Shown here one piece after another: positions 31,829 through 43,830 of a stretch of 64,000 nt of DNA; position 1 is the first letter of the stretch; every line of letters begins with the position of its first letter. The notes under the pieces are model-generated. The model was not told where the DNA came from, did no database searches, and saw only the letters and a program-made list of their open reading frames with translations. The stretch is from NCBI RefSeq assembly GCF_030864355.1, contig NC_083393.1, forward strand, positions 3,410,001 through 3,474,000. Reading direction: 5' to 3'. The DNA is from Cutaneotrichosporon cavernicola (taxonomy: Eukaryota; Basidiomycota; Tremellomycetes; Trichosporonales; Trichosporonaceae). The position numbers and the translations under genes were made by a program.

Positions 31829-31911
31829 CTCTCTGTCGGAGAATTGAACTCCGGTCTCCCGCGGTCATTGAAGATGACAAGCGAGCATACTAGCCACTAT
31901 ACGAACAGAGA
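31829..31911 (-). tRNA. tRNA-Asp (anticodon GTC) with 11-nt intron
   Basis: Minus strand from 31911. The acceptor stem TCTCTGT pairs perfectly with ACAGAGA, and the discriminator is G. The anticodon stem CTCGC pairs with GCGGG (one T-G), the loop is TTGTCA, and the intron TCTTCAATGAC follows position 37. The T arm is CGGAG TTCAATT CTCCG. A TTTTT run lies ~20 bases past the 3' end. Confidence 0.93.
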
Positions 31912-32084
31912 TGTGTAATCAGTGCAAGCAGTGGTTCAAATACTTTCCAGATCTCCTGGGAGGCCAACTGAGCAGTCGAATGCATGCCCGCTCGATATCG
32001 TTATCGGTATTGATTCTATTGATTCCAAGGAAACGCTGCAAGTAGGTAGTGCATTAACTAATAGGGGTACTTTATCTGGGCGTC

Positions 32085-34798
32085 TCAGCACTTGCCGGGA
32101 CAGAAGGCGGCGGTCGCGCCGTCGTCGAAAGCGTTCGGGGCGACGACGACTCCAAATTCGCCGTCGGGCACAACATAGTCCTGCTTGACGACGTCCCAGA
32201 TCGAGACGTCGTACTTGCTGAGCGTGAACTCGACGGTGGTGCTCTCTCCGGGGTCGAGGTTGACACGGTCAAAGTCACGAAGTACACGGGGCGGCTCGCC
32301 GGCAGCCTCGGGGTAGACGAGGTAGAGCTGGGGCACCTCACAGCCGTTAAGGCCACCCGTGTTCTTGACGGTGGCACAGATCTTCCAGCGCTTGCGGTGG
32401 AGGCTGCGGGTCATCAGGCGACCGATCTTGGCCGACTTGGGCGTCTTGCCGTCGTTGCCCGAGTTGTCGTGCTCTTTACTGGGCAGGTTCGAGCTGGCGG
32501 GCGTGCTAGAGCTGACAGACATGCTCGAGCTGGCGGACGCCCTAGAGCTGACAGACATGCTCGACTCGGCGGACGCGCTCGACTCGGCGTCGCGCTTGTG
32601 GTGGCCGACCTTGGACACCACCACGTTCGAGATCTCGAAAGTGGTGTAGCTCAGACCAAAGCCGAAGCCGAAGAGGGGCTTGATCTTCTCCTTCAGGAAG
32701 TGGCGGTAGTCGATGTACAGGCCCTCGGTGTAGTTGACGTCGGTCTCCGTGTTGGACGTGTTGAGGTACTCTATCCTGGCCGAGTAGTCCTCGTCCTTGA
32801 CGGCGATCGTGTAGGGGAGGCGACCCGAGGGGTTGTAGTCGCCATACAGGATGTCGACGAGCGCGTTGCCGCTCTCCTGGCCGGGGAGGCCGGCCCAGAC
32901 GACAGCGGTGATGTTCCCATGGTCGATCCAGTCCATCGTCATGGGCCCGACCGAGTGGACGACCACGATCGTGTTCTTATTGTTTTTGGCGACCGTCTTG
33001 ACAACCTCGTCACCGTTGTGCCACGACGATAGATTGTTACGGTCGCCGACGTTGCCCTCGACAGTGATGTACTCCTCTCCAGAATCCGAGTTGATGCCAA
33101 CAATCGCGACCTCGGCGCTAGCTGCGACTTTTTTCGCACCGTTGAGGTCCCAGTTGTTGAAGTGCCAGTTAAGAGTTGAGCGGTCTTTCTGGGCACGGAC
33201 GGAGATGGCCTGCAGCGGGTCGACGAGGTACGGGAAGTTGGCCTGGGGTTAGCTAGTCTCATATCCAGAACCACTCACAGTGCCCGAGCCCCAGCCCATA
33301 GCCAGTGTACCCAAGGTGCCGCCACGATCCTGAAAGCCGTTCGCGCCGTTAGGAGCAGGCCCCATGTCCTCGCCAATGAGAGCGATGGAGCGGGGCTTCT
33401 TGAGCGGCAGTGCGCCGTCCTTGTTCTTCAGGAGAACGGTGGAGGCAGCGCCAATATGCCGGATGAGCTTGTAATGGTCGTCCTGCACGTCGATGTGCTC
33501 GTTCTTGTCTCCCCAAGAGTCAAAGTTGACGGCAGGGTAGTTCTCGTCCTGTCCGACGAGGTACCAACCAGCGACGATTCGCTGCGCCATATCGTCGAGG
33601 CGGTCAACGCTCACGCTACCGTTGTGGACGGCCTCGGTGAGGTTAGGACCAAAGTAACTGGTCTTACCCTGGTCGAAATTGATGTCTCCAGGCATGTCCA
33701 TATCGAGGCCAGACGTGACAGCATGGACACCCGAGTGGGTAGCCCCCCTAGTTATCAGCTCTGTGCAGTTCAAGGTTAGCTCACCAATCGGACATGACGT
33801 AGCCCGGGTAGCCCCAGTCGGTCTTGAGAATGCCGTTCATTACCTTTGAATTCTGCCCGGCCCAGCTGCCGTTGAGGAGGTTGTAACTGCACATGAAAGC
33901 GGCCGACCGGGCCTGTACGGCACGGAGGAACGGGTGAGCGTAAATCTCACGCATCGTCCGGTCGTCAATGTTCGAGCTGCTGGTGTGGCGGTTGCGTTCC
34001 TGTTCATTACCGATGTAATGCTTGGTGCTGATGTCAGTTTGTTCCAAATTAGCTCAATCTCACGTAGCCTGCACGCCGGCATCCTGTATGCCGATAATGG
34101 TCTCGTACGTTGCGATACCGGAGAGGTACGGGTCCGCGCCGAAACCTTCCCAGTTGCGTCCGCCAGCCGCGACGCGGCCCATGTTAGTCATGGGTCCGAG
34201 CGCGATGTGGACCCCCTTGCCCTTGAACTCTTCGCCGATGGCGTAGCCGCGGTCGCGGATTAACTTCTTGTCAAAGCTGGTTTCAGCACTGCGACCAGAA
34301 CGAGATGACGTCATGACGTCATGGTGCAATATGAATGGCGGTGCAGCTGGAGCCGACCTACGTCGATGCGGCGTTGATGCCTGGCGGGAAGGCTGAGACA
34401 TAGTCTGCAAAGCGCACGCCAAGAGGACTATCCTGCAGACAGAGGCCGGTCCAGTTGCGCGCTGGGATGGGCTTGGTGTTGCCGACGCAGCGGTCCCGCA
34501 TCCATCCCGAGCCGGTGACGATGTCGACCTTTTCCTCAATGGTCCAGTCCGAGAGGTAGCGCTTGGCCTTGCGATGGGCCTCCCGCCAACGCGGAGGGAA
34601 ATGGTTCTCGACATGCAGCGGGGCTTCCCATTCCTCGGCCGTGTAGCCTGGCGTGACGGTGCAGAAGGTGCACGCAGCCGACGCGGTACGGGTCGAACCC
34701 TTGTTACCACCCAGGTTGGTGCCGTCGGCGCCTTGGGCACCGCCATTGTCCTCTGCGTCGACGAGGGTGAATGCCAGGACGAGGAAGAGGATGCGCAT
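32085..34798 (-). CDS. Secreted glycoside hydrolase family 3 beta-glucosidase
   Basis: Exons (minus) 34798-34362, 34276-34064, 34027-33785, 33747-33279 and 33242-32085, giving 839 aa. The signal peptide is [15 protein letters not shown]. The GH3 N-domain follows with [59 protein letters not shown] and the nucleophile in VMSDWGATHSG (Asp297). The C-domain ([41 protein letters not shown]) and an Fn3-like tail complete the enzyme. It cleaves terminal beta-glucosides such as cellobiose or glucan fragments outside the cell. The Fn3 region carries an insert of about 50 residues, first Ser/Ala-rich and then basic (between VSKVGHH and [11 protein letters not shown]), which is not usual in the family. 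Introns are 85, 36, 37 and 36 nt. Confidence 0.93.
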
Positions 34799-35698
34799 CT
34801 GATATGAGCATGAGCTGGCGGGGCGAGGTAGTGAGATCTTACATTTGAGTGAATGCTCAGGCAGTGCTGTTCTATGAACAGATATTGAAGAAGAGAGGGC
34901 CGAGCCCGGCGCGCTTCTTATAGCCCGCCGAGAGGGTTGCCTCGAGTGAGACCAGGAGTGAGTTGGTGAGGTTGTTTACTGTGTATATTGAATGCTGGAG
35001 GGATAGTGTAATACAAAAAGAGATGGCGAGATGGTATCAAGTCGCAGTAACAGGAACCGGTGAAGGAACGCGTGCCTGAGGCCTGAACTAACAGTACAAG
35101 GATGAATGGATCAATGGATGCCAGTCCGTCCATGCCGTCCACTCGGCTTGGTCAACACCCATGGCACTGGAGGAATCAGGTTGCCGCTAAGACATCAAAG
35201 TTAGTTCTGTAGCGCGCAGAAGCGGGGTTACCCTGCGGCCTGGGAAGAGCCTTGCGGCACGAGAGGGTGAAAACAAGACCAAAGTCAGGCGCGCTCCAGA
35301 TGACGGTGGTCGGCGACGAGTCTGAGTCTTGGAGACCCCGAATAGAACAAGGTCGAGCACCAGTGTGTCCCCGTTTCGCCAAACCCCTGATTAATTGTAA
35401 TGCTCATGACGCACTAGAACACTAAAACAGAAAATGTAGCGCGCTCCAAACTCGTAAACAGCAGCAAAGACGAGGCGGCCAGCAGTTTGGCACCGGCCAA
35501 GTCAAGGATCTGGCAGCTTGTCCACCCGATAGACATTGACGTGCTCCAACCGATCCCTCGACCCATCCCTCGACCCAGCCACACCCAGCCCTCAGAAACC
35601 ACAGGTATAGTCAGTTGGCGCATCAGTACGCTACGCACTGCGAAAGGGGACACTGTACATTTAGACCTTGTATGTTCGGGATTATTGATTGTTCGAGA
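34799..35698. other. Intergenic, GH3 promoter side and PDX3 3' side
   Basis: 900 bases. The GH3 upstream region (34799-35200) is of mixed composition. Around 35550 there is a short direct repeat GATCCCTCGACCCATCCCTCGACCCA. No RNA gene or open frame with recognisable content. Confidence 0.5.
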
Positions 35699-36514
35699 TT
35701 AGGGGGCCCGCCGCTCGACGGTCCATGGCGAGCTGGCGTCTGGGCGGGTGTATACGAAGCGGTCGTGGATGCGGCTGGGTCGGCCAGCCCAAAACTCGAT
35801 TTCGCTACTGTCAGGGGGTTCCATGTTGCTCTCGTCTCCTCTTCTCTCCTCTTCTCTCCGTCCTCTTCCTCTTACTCACACAGGGACAACGCGGTACCCG
35901 CCCCAGTGGGGTGGACACGGCACCTCGTCGGCAAACTTGTCTCCTACCTCCTTCACGCGACGCTCCATCTCCCCCTCGCCAACCTTACGACTCTGTGGGG
36001 AAGCCCAAGCGCCGATCTGTGACCCGCGCGGCCGAGTTGCAAAGTAAGCCTGGCTTTCTTCCGGTGAGACTTTTTCGACAATGCCAACGACGCGGATCTG
36101 GCGCGAGACTTCTCTCCAGTAGAATGAGAGGGCAGCGTGGCCCGTCTCGAGTTCGGAAGCTTTGCGTGATTCGTAGTTTGTGAAGAAGAGGAATCCGTGG
36201 TCGTCGATTTCTTTGAGGAGGACAACTCGGGAAGAGGGGATGCCAGACGAGGAGACGGTGGAGAGGGTCATGGCTTCAGGTTCACGGACGGCGGTCTGGC
36301 CGTGGGTGGGGCGGAGAGCTTCGTGGAGCCATAGGCGGAAGAGGGGGAAGGGGTCGCGCGGGAGGTGGGCGGCGTCAAGGCGGGTAGCGTTGTATTGGTT
36401 GTGGGCGGTGAGACGGAATCCTGTTGGAGTAGCAATCGTCGCGGTCGCCTCGGCAGCGGCGGAGGCGGCAGCGGCCGACCTGGCCACGGGGCTGAGGATT
36501 GTTTGGTGGGGCAT
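35699..36514 (-). CDS. PDX3: Pyridoxamine/pyridoxine 5'-phosphate oxidase
   Basis: Exons (minus) 36514-35880 and 35807-35699, giving 247 aa. It makes pyridoxal 5'-phosphate with FMN, the last step of vitamin B6 salvage. Family landmarks run in order: [97 protein letters not shown], and after the intron [20 protein letters not shown] ending WTVERRAP. The 72-nt intron (35808-35879) has a GTGAGT donor and CTGACAG end, and the splice restores the conserved VPxSEIEFWxGRPSRxHDR block. Start choice: the ATG at 36514. An in-frame upstream ATG could add an N-terminal segment, and an Ala-rich stretch follows the chosen start. Confidence 0.93.
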
Positions 36515-36764
36515 AGGGCGTTTGGAGGTAAGAATGGATAAGTGGGCGACGTTGGGCTGAGAGTGTATAAAGAAAGGCGTTTTCCGAGTCGGCTTGGCTT
36601 GTGACTTTGGACGTCTAGGCACCCATGACGGAAACATTCGGTCCAGGCCGAAATCATGATTCGCCAAACAACATTCCATTCATATCGACTCCGACATCTA
36701 CACAAAAGTACCAATAACTACAGCCAAAAGGGTATAAGGGTATATTCCAAGTGTCCTTCTATTT

Positions 36765-39458
36765 CTACGTCTTGACGCGGAACAGGTAGCGCAGCTTGAC
36801 CTGGTTGACATCGTACGTGATGTACTCATTGTACATCAAGTATGCGTCTGGGACCTTGGTGTCGCCAGGTGGCGTCGAGATGTCGGGCTGTTGTCAGCAC
36901 AGTCAGACCTGGTACTCACCATCTTGATGCCCTTGAGCGACTCGTGCGCCTCGCCGGCACACTTCCACTTGGATGGGCCCACCTTGCCCTGGCCCCACGT
37001 CGAGTACATGCCCCCAGCCTTGGCAGTGTCGCCAGCGGTGTACGAGGCATCGGTGAGCGTCTGGAGAGGGTCACCAAGCTCAGCCTCGCAGAGGAGAAGG
37101 AGCGCTGTTCTATCCGAGAGATACGAGCAGCAGTAGTTGACCGACTTGGAGGACATGTCCGCGAGGTAGATACCCTTACCAAACTGGAGTCAGCGTTGAA
37201 CATGACGCAACTCACCATGTAGCCAGAGACGGGCGCCTCGGGAGGAGCGATGCGAAGACCTTGCGACAAAATACCGCCAAAGTTGGTCGCACGCGAGCCG
37301 TGCCACAGAAGGCGACGGTCGGAGGGGATGGTGGGGTAGATGCTCTCGTCAAAGCGCTTCGTCTCGCCCGCACGCTCGATGCGGAAGATATCCTCAACTT
37401 TGTAGTTGACGGCGTGGGTCGCGCCCTTGCTGTTCAAGAGGTACGCGCTGAGCTCCTTGAACTCGGTCGACTCCTTGTCCAGCACCGACATCTCCTCCAT
37501 GCCCAGCGAGTCGAACTGGCGGTCATAGACGTGCATGGTGTCCTTGGGCCGCTCCGCCTTCATGATGGCTGCCGCCTCCTTCATGTCTCCGAGCGACTCG
37601 AGAAGCTCAACCTCTCTCTTGAGCATAATCTCGTTGTTGATGATGGGCGGGCGATTGCGGCCAAAGTCGTGGGGGATGTACGAGTAGAAGCGATTGGAGA
37701 GCATCTCAACGGCAGACCCGTACGCCGTTCCGTACACCGACTGGGCGAGTGAGTTGTCATCAAAAAGCGACGCGAGGTCTTTGAGAACCTGGAAGCCCTT
37801 TAAGATGGTCGACTTGGAGAGCTTGCCGAGTGGCATCTTATTTGCGTCGTAGTTGAGGTCGGCCATGGCCGCGTTCATGTACTTGGCGTTGAAGATGAGG
37901 GCCATCAGCTCCTGGGTGGGCAGATCCAGCTTGGACTCTGGAGGAACCCATTCCTCCTCGTCCTCTTCCTCCTTGACATCGTCACCAGCCTCGTCATCCG
38001 AGTCGTCGTCGTAGCTCTTCTCAATGAATGTGTACTTCTTGGGCTTGGGGTTGTCGTTGCGCTGCGCCCAGTTCAGCCCCGACTTGTCCTTGAACTTCTT
38101 GTTGAAGTTAGTGAGGGCGTCCGGGAGAGTGCCGCCGCCGAGAATACTGCTCTGGCCCATTTCGCCGACGCGGCCCCACCGAGTCCACGTCTTGTACGAG
38201 GTACCGCGGTGCAGGAGCTAGGGTCAGCGACAGTTGTTGAAGAGGTGGAATGTGGATCAGCGAGCAGGTATGCTCAAGACAGCGCAGAGTCGCAGGCTGC
38301 AGAACGGGAAGTGCATCGTGGTTGTGCTCGCCCGGACTTGCGAAAGCCGAGACTAGCGGGTCGATGTGGTCTCCGTTCTGGTTGGGTGGGGTACACCCAC
38401 ACCTGGCATGTTCGCCTGATATGACGGAGCACCGCACGCAGCGCAGACACGGACAGAACCTTCTGTCTTCGCGTTATGGCATCGCCAAGAGCAATCCGCC
38501 TAGCCAGTAAGACAAGGGCGGCTGAGCCATGACCTTGACTACCCCATCCCCCCTCCCTCACTCCTCTCCAGCTAGGAACTCACCTGCACGCGGTAGAACT
38601 TGTTGTTGTTGTTACCAGCGTTGGTCTGGTTCAGGTTTGCGTCGTAGATGGTCCCGTCGTCGTCAATGTACACCTTGTAGTTGACGAGGGTACAGTGATC
38701 GTCGAGGGGGACGTTGAAGCCCTTGGTCTTCTTGGCCTTCTGGCCGGACGAGTCGGCCCTGTCCGCGACCTTGTCGGCCTCGTCCTGAAGCTTGGTAGAC
38801 ACAACAGCGCCGGAGGCCTGGGGTTTTTGGGCTGGGATTAGTCAGCCTTCCTCGACCTTCCTTCTGACTCTGACTCACCCTTCTTCCCGCGCTTGGCAGG
38901 TTTGATGTCCTCGTCCTCGTCATCGCTCTCTGCCGCCCTCTTCTTTCCGTTCCCATTCGTAACTGGGGCCGAACCGTTGACAGTACCGTTGGCAGTACCG
39001 TTGGTACTGCCAGCGGCGAGGGCGACGTACTTGGCCGTATCGACCTCCTCGCCCTCTTCCTCGCAAGCGTCTACCCAGCGCTCATCAACAACCGGAATAC
39101 CAAACATCTTAGCCCGGTCAACCTTGGCCGAGCCTGCGGTAATGTCGGCCGTGTTGGCGATGAGGTGTGTGACCGTCTTAGTGACGTTGTTGGACGTCTT
39201 GGCGCCGAGTTTGATCACCTGCTTCTCGAGGTCGGCGCCGAGCTTGCCAGGAAATCCGATGACGATGCGGCATGCTTTGAGAGGCTGAGTGTTCTTCGCT
39301 GCTGCTGCCGCTGGTACTGGCGCTGGAGACGGGGAAGGTGTGGGTGTTGGTGCCTTGTTCTTGGCAGCGCGCTTCTTGGGTGCGGGAGCTGGAGGCGGGG
39401 TAGGAGTCGGCACGGTGGCTGCTGCTGCTGCGGCTCGGGCGGAGCGGCGGGGTGGCAT
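36765..39458 (-). CDS. PARP: Poly(ADP-ribose) polymerase (BRCT-WGR-PRD-catalytic)
   Basis: Exons (minus) 39458-38879, 38831-38584, 38217-37216, 37183-36920 and 36887-36765, giving 738 aa. The order is: basic/Pro/Ala-rich N-terminus (PPRRSARAA), BRCT (~60-150, CRIVIGFPGKLGADLEKQV...HLIAN...ERWVDAC), acidic/basic linker with KKRAAE and KPAKRGKK (nuclear localisation), WGR domain (~215-330, including TSYKTWTRWGRVGEMGQ), helical regulatory domain and ADP-ribosyltransferase domain. The H-Y-E triad is present: His582 (LLWHGS), Tyr616 (GKGIYLAD) and Glu719 (YNEYI). There are no zinc fingers, so the layout is like Aspergillus PrpA rather than human PARP1. The family adds poly-ADP-ribose from NAD+ at DNA breaks; budding and fission yeast lack it. 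The 365-nt intron 2, inside the WGR domain, is about ten times the local norm. Confidence 0.94.
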
Positions 39459-40050
39459 TGTTGGTTGTGAGTGTGAGTGAGTGAGTGAGTGAGTGAGTGA
39501 GTGAGTGTGTGAGTGGATGAGAGGGTGATGTGGTTGGGAATGGTGGATATTTGAGAGTGGGGAGAGTGGGGGCAGGGGCGGGGGGAGCAAGGTGATTTCC
39601 CAGTTGTAACTTGTTACAGTAGTCGCATCACCCAGGGCCCCACTCTTGTCTAGGTGTCTACAGTGTCTAGGCTTCCTTTCCTGAATCACGCTACAGAGAT
39701 CGCGTCAACTCAACCACAAGAACCCTCCTCTCTGATTCATTCTTGACGGTCATCTCATATGACCGCCGTTTTGACCTCACCGCCTGTCCCGACCAGATAC
39801 CCTGTCATCCCGAAACGATACTTTGTCCAATCAACCGCTGGCTGCTGGCTGCTGGCTGCTAGAATAACTTGTCAAGTATGCTTTGACTATTGTCCCTGAT
39901 ACCATGGATACCAGATACCGAGATACCTAGACGCGTCGACATCTCAGGCACCGATCGGGTGACGCGACTAGTATTGGCATCTGGCACCTGGCATATTAGT
40001 CGTTTCTGTCATCTCATTCATTCAAGGAATACGTAAAGCACACAGCGACA
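39459..40050. promoter_or_regulatory. PARP promoter side and VWA gene 3' flank
   Basis: 592 bases. Next to the PARP start is a (GTGA)n run at 39473-39506 (CACT repeats in the transcript sense), then a G-rich stretch. Around 39838-39862 there is a TGGCTGC triplet-type repeat. No gene seen. Confidence 0.5.
39473..39506 (-). repeat. (TCAC)n microsatellite in PARP 5' leader
   Basis: About eight tandem GTGA units on the plus strand, 15 bases upstream of the PARP start codon on the minus strand. Confidence 0.95.
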
Positions 40051-43000
40051 TTAGAACAGCGCGTGCACGGCCTTCTCGAGGGCAGCGAGGTCCTTGACCT
40101 GCGCCTCGAGCCACGTCTCGGCCTTCTCCACAATCAACTCCCACGCCTCCTTGTCCTCCCCCAGCTTGAGCTTGAGGTAGGCCACAGCGCATGCGGTCGC
40201 GAGGACGTCGTCAGCGTGTCCGGGGGCGGCGGCTTTGGCAGCGGCGGCCTTGATACCAGTCATCTTCTCCAGGGCTGTCGTCCAGCGCCAGTTACCCTCA
40301 AAGAGCTGGAGTTTAATGATCTCCATCAGCGGGTTCAAGGTGGCCCCCACGCCAAAGTCGTCGGTCTCGCCGTCGTGGCCACCGTTCAACTCGAAGCTGC
40401 TACCGCTACTGCTGACCTTCGTCTTCGCTGACTGCTGCGGCTGCTGATGAGGGGCCATGCCAAGAGAAGGGGCCATCGCGCTAGCCCAGAGGCTGCCAGG
40501 GCTGCCAAGTGGACCTGGCATGGCTTGGTTGTCGAGGCGGCCCGATGATCGGCGGTAAGAAGGGAGCTGTTTGGGGACCCCACTAGAAGCCCAACTAGGA
40601 GCCGCGTTCGGATAGTTGTTGCTGCTGAGTTCTGGAAAGTTAGCATTACATCGGCTTGGGGGAGGGAGTCGCTGCTCATCAGGAATCACCAAGGACGGAA
40701 GCTAGCCTTCGCTAGGGCCAGAGACAACACAGGCAGTCGGCCGCTGGTCACAAGTGAAAGCCTTATCGATGCTATCCAAGTCTTGGACAGGGCCACGCTG
40801 GCGGGTGCGAGGTCGTAAATCATCCAAAACTGGAGAGGAAGCACCCCATCTGCAATGCTCTACGCTTTCCACGTAGACCCTAGAGTGTACGCGCTCCCCG
40901 ACACCTCTCCCACCACCGCACCACCGTCCGGAGCTGCAAAGTCGCATGGATTACCCCATGCGAGCTGTGGTTCGCAGTGGTCGAACGACTCCCGTTCGCT
41001 CACTGCGCAGCACAAATCCAAACCGTAGCCGTACTCACGGGCACTTGTCTTCGCCCTGAAAACGGGGGCGGATCCTCGACAAGCCGACATCATAGGCATC
41101 CGGTCCTCCCGGGAGACCTTGATGACTTCTTCGAACACGGGGGGGGCGTCGGAAATCTTCGCGCTGCCGTCCTTGCACTTCTCGACCGCGACAAAGCTGC
41201 ACCACTTGCCGCTGACCTGGTACGTGGTGCCGATGCGAACACCCTCGCGCTCGACCAGGTCGTCGTACTGGCTGGGGAACTTGTCCTTGATGGTCTTGTT
41301 GTCAACCTTGGCAGTGGACACCCATCCACGACCCTCCTCGAGCTCCTTCATCTCGGTGCGGGCGGCGAGCTGGTGGATCGTGCTAGCCTTCTCGTCAAGG
41401 ACAGTGATGGGGATCTCGAGCTCGAGCGGCCCAGTTGAGCAGGTGGCGTGGAGGAAGACCGACTTGGGGGTCACGTGGGGACACGAGTGTGGGAGGAGAA
41501 CGTAGACGGTCGTGCGGGAGAATGGGAAAAGAGGTGGGATGACTCCAGGGGTCTGCATGAAGCCCGGAACCTGGAGATCAGGAAGCGAGCTGGCACCGGC
41601 GTTGGTCGACGAGTCTGCGTCCTCCTTGAGATCCTTTTGGAATAGGGAGATGGGCTTCTTGGCATCCCCCTCATCCTTCGGCGACTGGGGCTTCTCGACA
41701 ACCTCAAAGTCGTCGCCACAGCTCTCGCACTTGAGGTTCTTGACATGGAGGCGGTAGTCGGAGATGTGGGGGAAAAGCGACGCGCGGAGCATGCGCACAA
41801 CCTTCTTGTCCATCTTCTCCTTGTCGTGCACAAACTGCGCAAAGCCGCCACCGGAACGAGCGATGCCATTGACGAGCGACGTCGACGCACCACTGCCGAC
41901 ACCGAGGCTGAACACACGAATAGCGCCCTTGGCCTTCTCGACGTGCTTGTTCATCATGGCGAACAGCTCATCCTGACCCCAAATCTCGCCGTCGGTGAGG
42001 ACAAACACCTCGAGGTCGACGTCAGAGAAACGACGCTTGAACACCTCCTCAATCTGTCGTCAGCCTCCTCCTCCGGGTCCAGTAGCTTACCGGATTGTAC
42101 ATCTCTGTGCCGCCCATGTTGGCCGAGAAATTGGAGACGTAGTTGGTCGCCTCGTCCAGCGTCGCCTGCGAGTAGCTCTTGGACTTGTTCCACAGGAACT
42201 CAAAGGTCGTGCCGAACGAGCAAATGTTGAATTTGATGCCGACGGGGAGCGACTTGAGGAAGATTTTGAGGGCCGAGATCAGGCTAGGGATCTGGTAGTC
42301 CATCGAGCCAGAGCGATCGCAAACAAACACGATCTCGGGCGTCTGGGCGGGCAGCGAGAACTTTGGTACCAGAGTGGCCATAAGGGCGTGATGGTTGGGG
42401 AGGGTAGGGTGGGTCTCGAGGAGGGCGGTGGGCTCGCCCAGGTTGGTTGCGACAACGATGAGAATAAAGTCGTCGTCGAGGGTGTTGGTGGCGAGGGAGA
42501 GGCTGGCGGTGGCCTTCTCGAAGGTCTGATCGGCGTTGGGAGCTTTGGAAGTGTGACCGACAGAGACGGCGATCGGGTGCGACGGGCTCTCGATGCTCGT
42601 GATTGCCGAGCCCTTAGGCATCTCGACGTCCACCGTGATGGTGAGATTGCCTTTGCTGACGTTATCGATGGCGGAGTCGCCAAACTGCCTGCGGCCATAG
42701 CGGGGTACAATGCGGGTGGGGATGGTGAAGCGGATGCCATCGACTTGGGCATCGTGCTTGAGCTCGCCGAGGTAGGTGATGTCGACAAACACCTTCTGGC
42801 CGGCCGGCACGTTGCCGATGGTGATGGTGAACGCGTCGGCGGCGCTCACCGACTGCCTGAGCAGGCCGGCCGTCTGGCCGCGGGCCTTGGCAGCGTCGTA
42901 GAGCGCCTTGGCCTTGACACGCTCTTGAACCTCGCCGTCGATCACACGGTCACCGACGGTACAGCGAAAGCCAACGACGGAGACGCCATCGTAAAGGGGA

Positions 43001-43194
43001 AAGATGTAACGGAGCTCGTCGATATTGTCCTTTGTCGAGTTCTCAAAGGACTGCTTCAATACAGTGCGTGACGAGGTGCCGATGATCGTCGTGTGGGCCG
43101 AGGTGTCGACATGGGGGAGGAAACGCGACTCATTCTCGACAACAGCATAGAGACCACACTTGTAGTCGAGGTGGTTGTGAGAGGTGTAGCTCAT
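40051..43194 (-). CDS. VIT and von Willebrand A domain protein
   Basis: Exons (minus) 43194-42091, 42053-41039 and probably 40631-40051, giving about 899 aa. The N-terminal VIT domain (~15-150: GLYAVVENESRFLPHVDTSAH, YIFPLYDGVSVVGFRCTVGDRVIDGEV) resembles inter-alpha-trypsin-inhibitor heavy chains. A VWA domain (~285-480) follows with an intact metal-binding site: DRSGSM (Asp ~293), NMGGTEMYNP and VFVLTDGEIW. After a Ser/Pro-rich middle comes a C-terminal helical tail (IIKLQLFEGNWRWTTALEKM...AVAYLKLKLGEDKEAWELIVEKAETWLEAQ), the tail seen in PARP4-like and fungal VWA proteins. No signal peptide is present, so it is probably cytosolic; the function is unknown. The last junction is uncertain: a donor at 41038 and another (GTAATC) in the 40960s both fit the frame of the 40631 acceptor, leaving a long intron (~407 nt in the first case). 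Confidence 0.82.
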
Positions 43195-43830
43195 GATGGG
43201 TGGTTGTGGTTGTGGTTGTGGTTGTGCTGGGGTCAAAGGAGGGGGTTGGAATGAAGGGAGAAGGGAAGGCGATGAAATAAGAGTTGATTGTTTGGGAAGA
43301 GAGTGTATGAGAAAGAGAAATGATAACAGGTGAGGTGGCGAGCTTTATACTATTTGGTCGCAGAGCGCAGAGTTGGATGGCCAAGCATATTGAGGGGTTT
43401 GGTTGGGCTCGGAGGGAATGTCCTATAGTAAAGATGTGGAGACCCCGCGGGCTATTGGGTTTGTGCATTCCTCCAAGGCGATGCCCCCATTTCCCAAAAT
43501 CCCAAGCTGTTCTTCGTTCCCTAGCCAACCAAAAGCTCTCGGGTCCCACGTAACAATGTAGAAGAGCAACCATGAGCCTGGTGACTACTCATCAACATCA
43601 TCTTGTCATCTTCAGAATCAGTATGCATTCATTTCATTGGCTAATAATGCTCAATTTGCCACCCACTGTATTCAAGTTCTGGAATGTCTTTCCCACGCTT
43701 ATTCTAATTAGACTTGTTCCTTAATGATCGGGCACTGGTTATTTTACACGTGACTTTGGGAGCTAGGAATGTTAGGTTGATCGATTGAGGATACCTGAAT
43801 TGTATCGCAACAGTGACAGTGAGTCCCAGC

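Noticed and set aside
41995..43071. 358-aa plus-strand open frame
   Set aside because: Antisense to the VIT/VWA exons, where conserved motifs such as DRSGSM fix the true strand.
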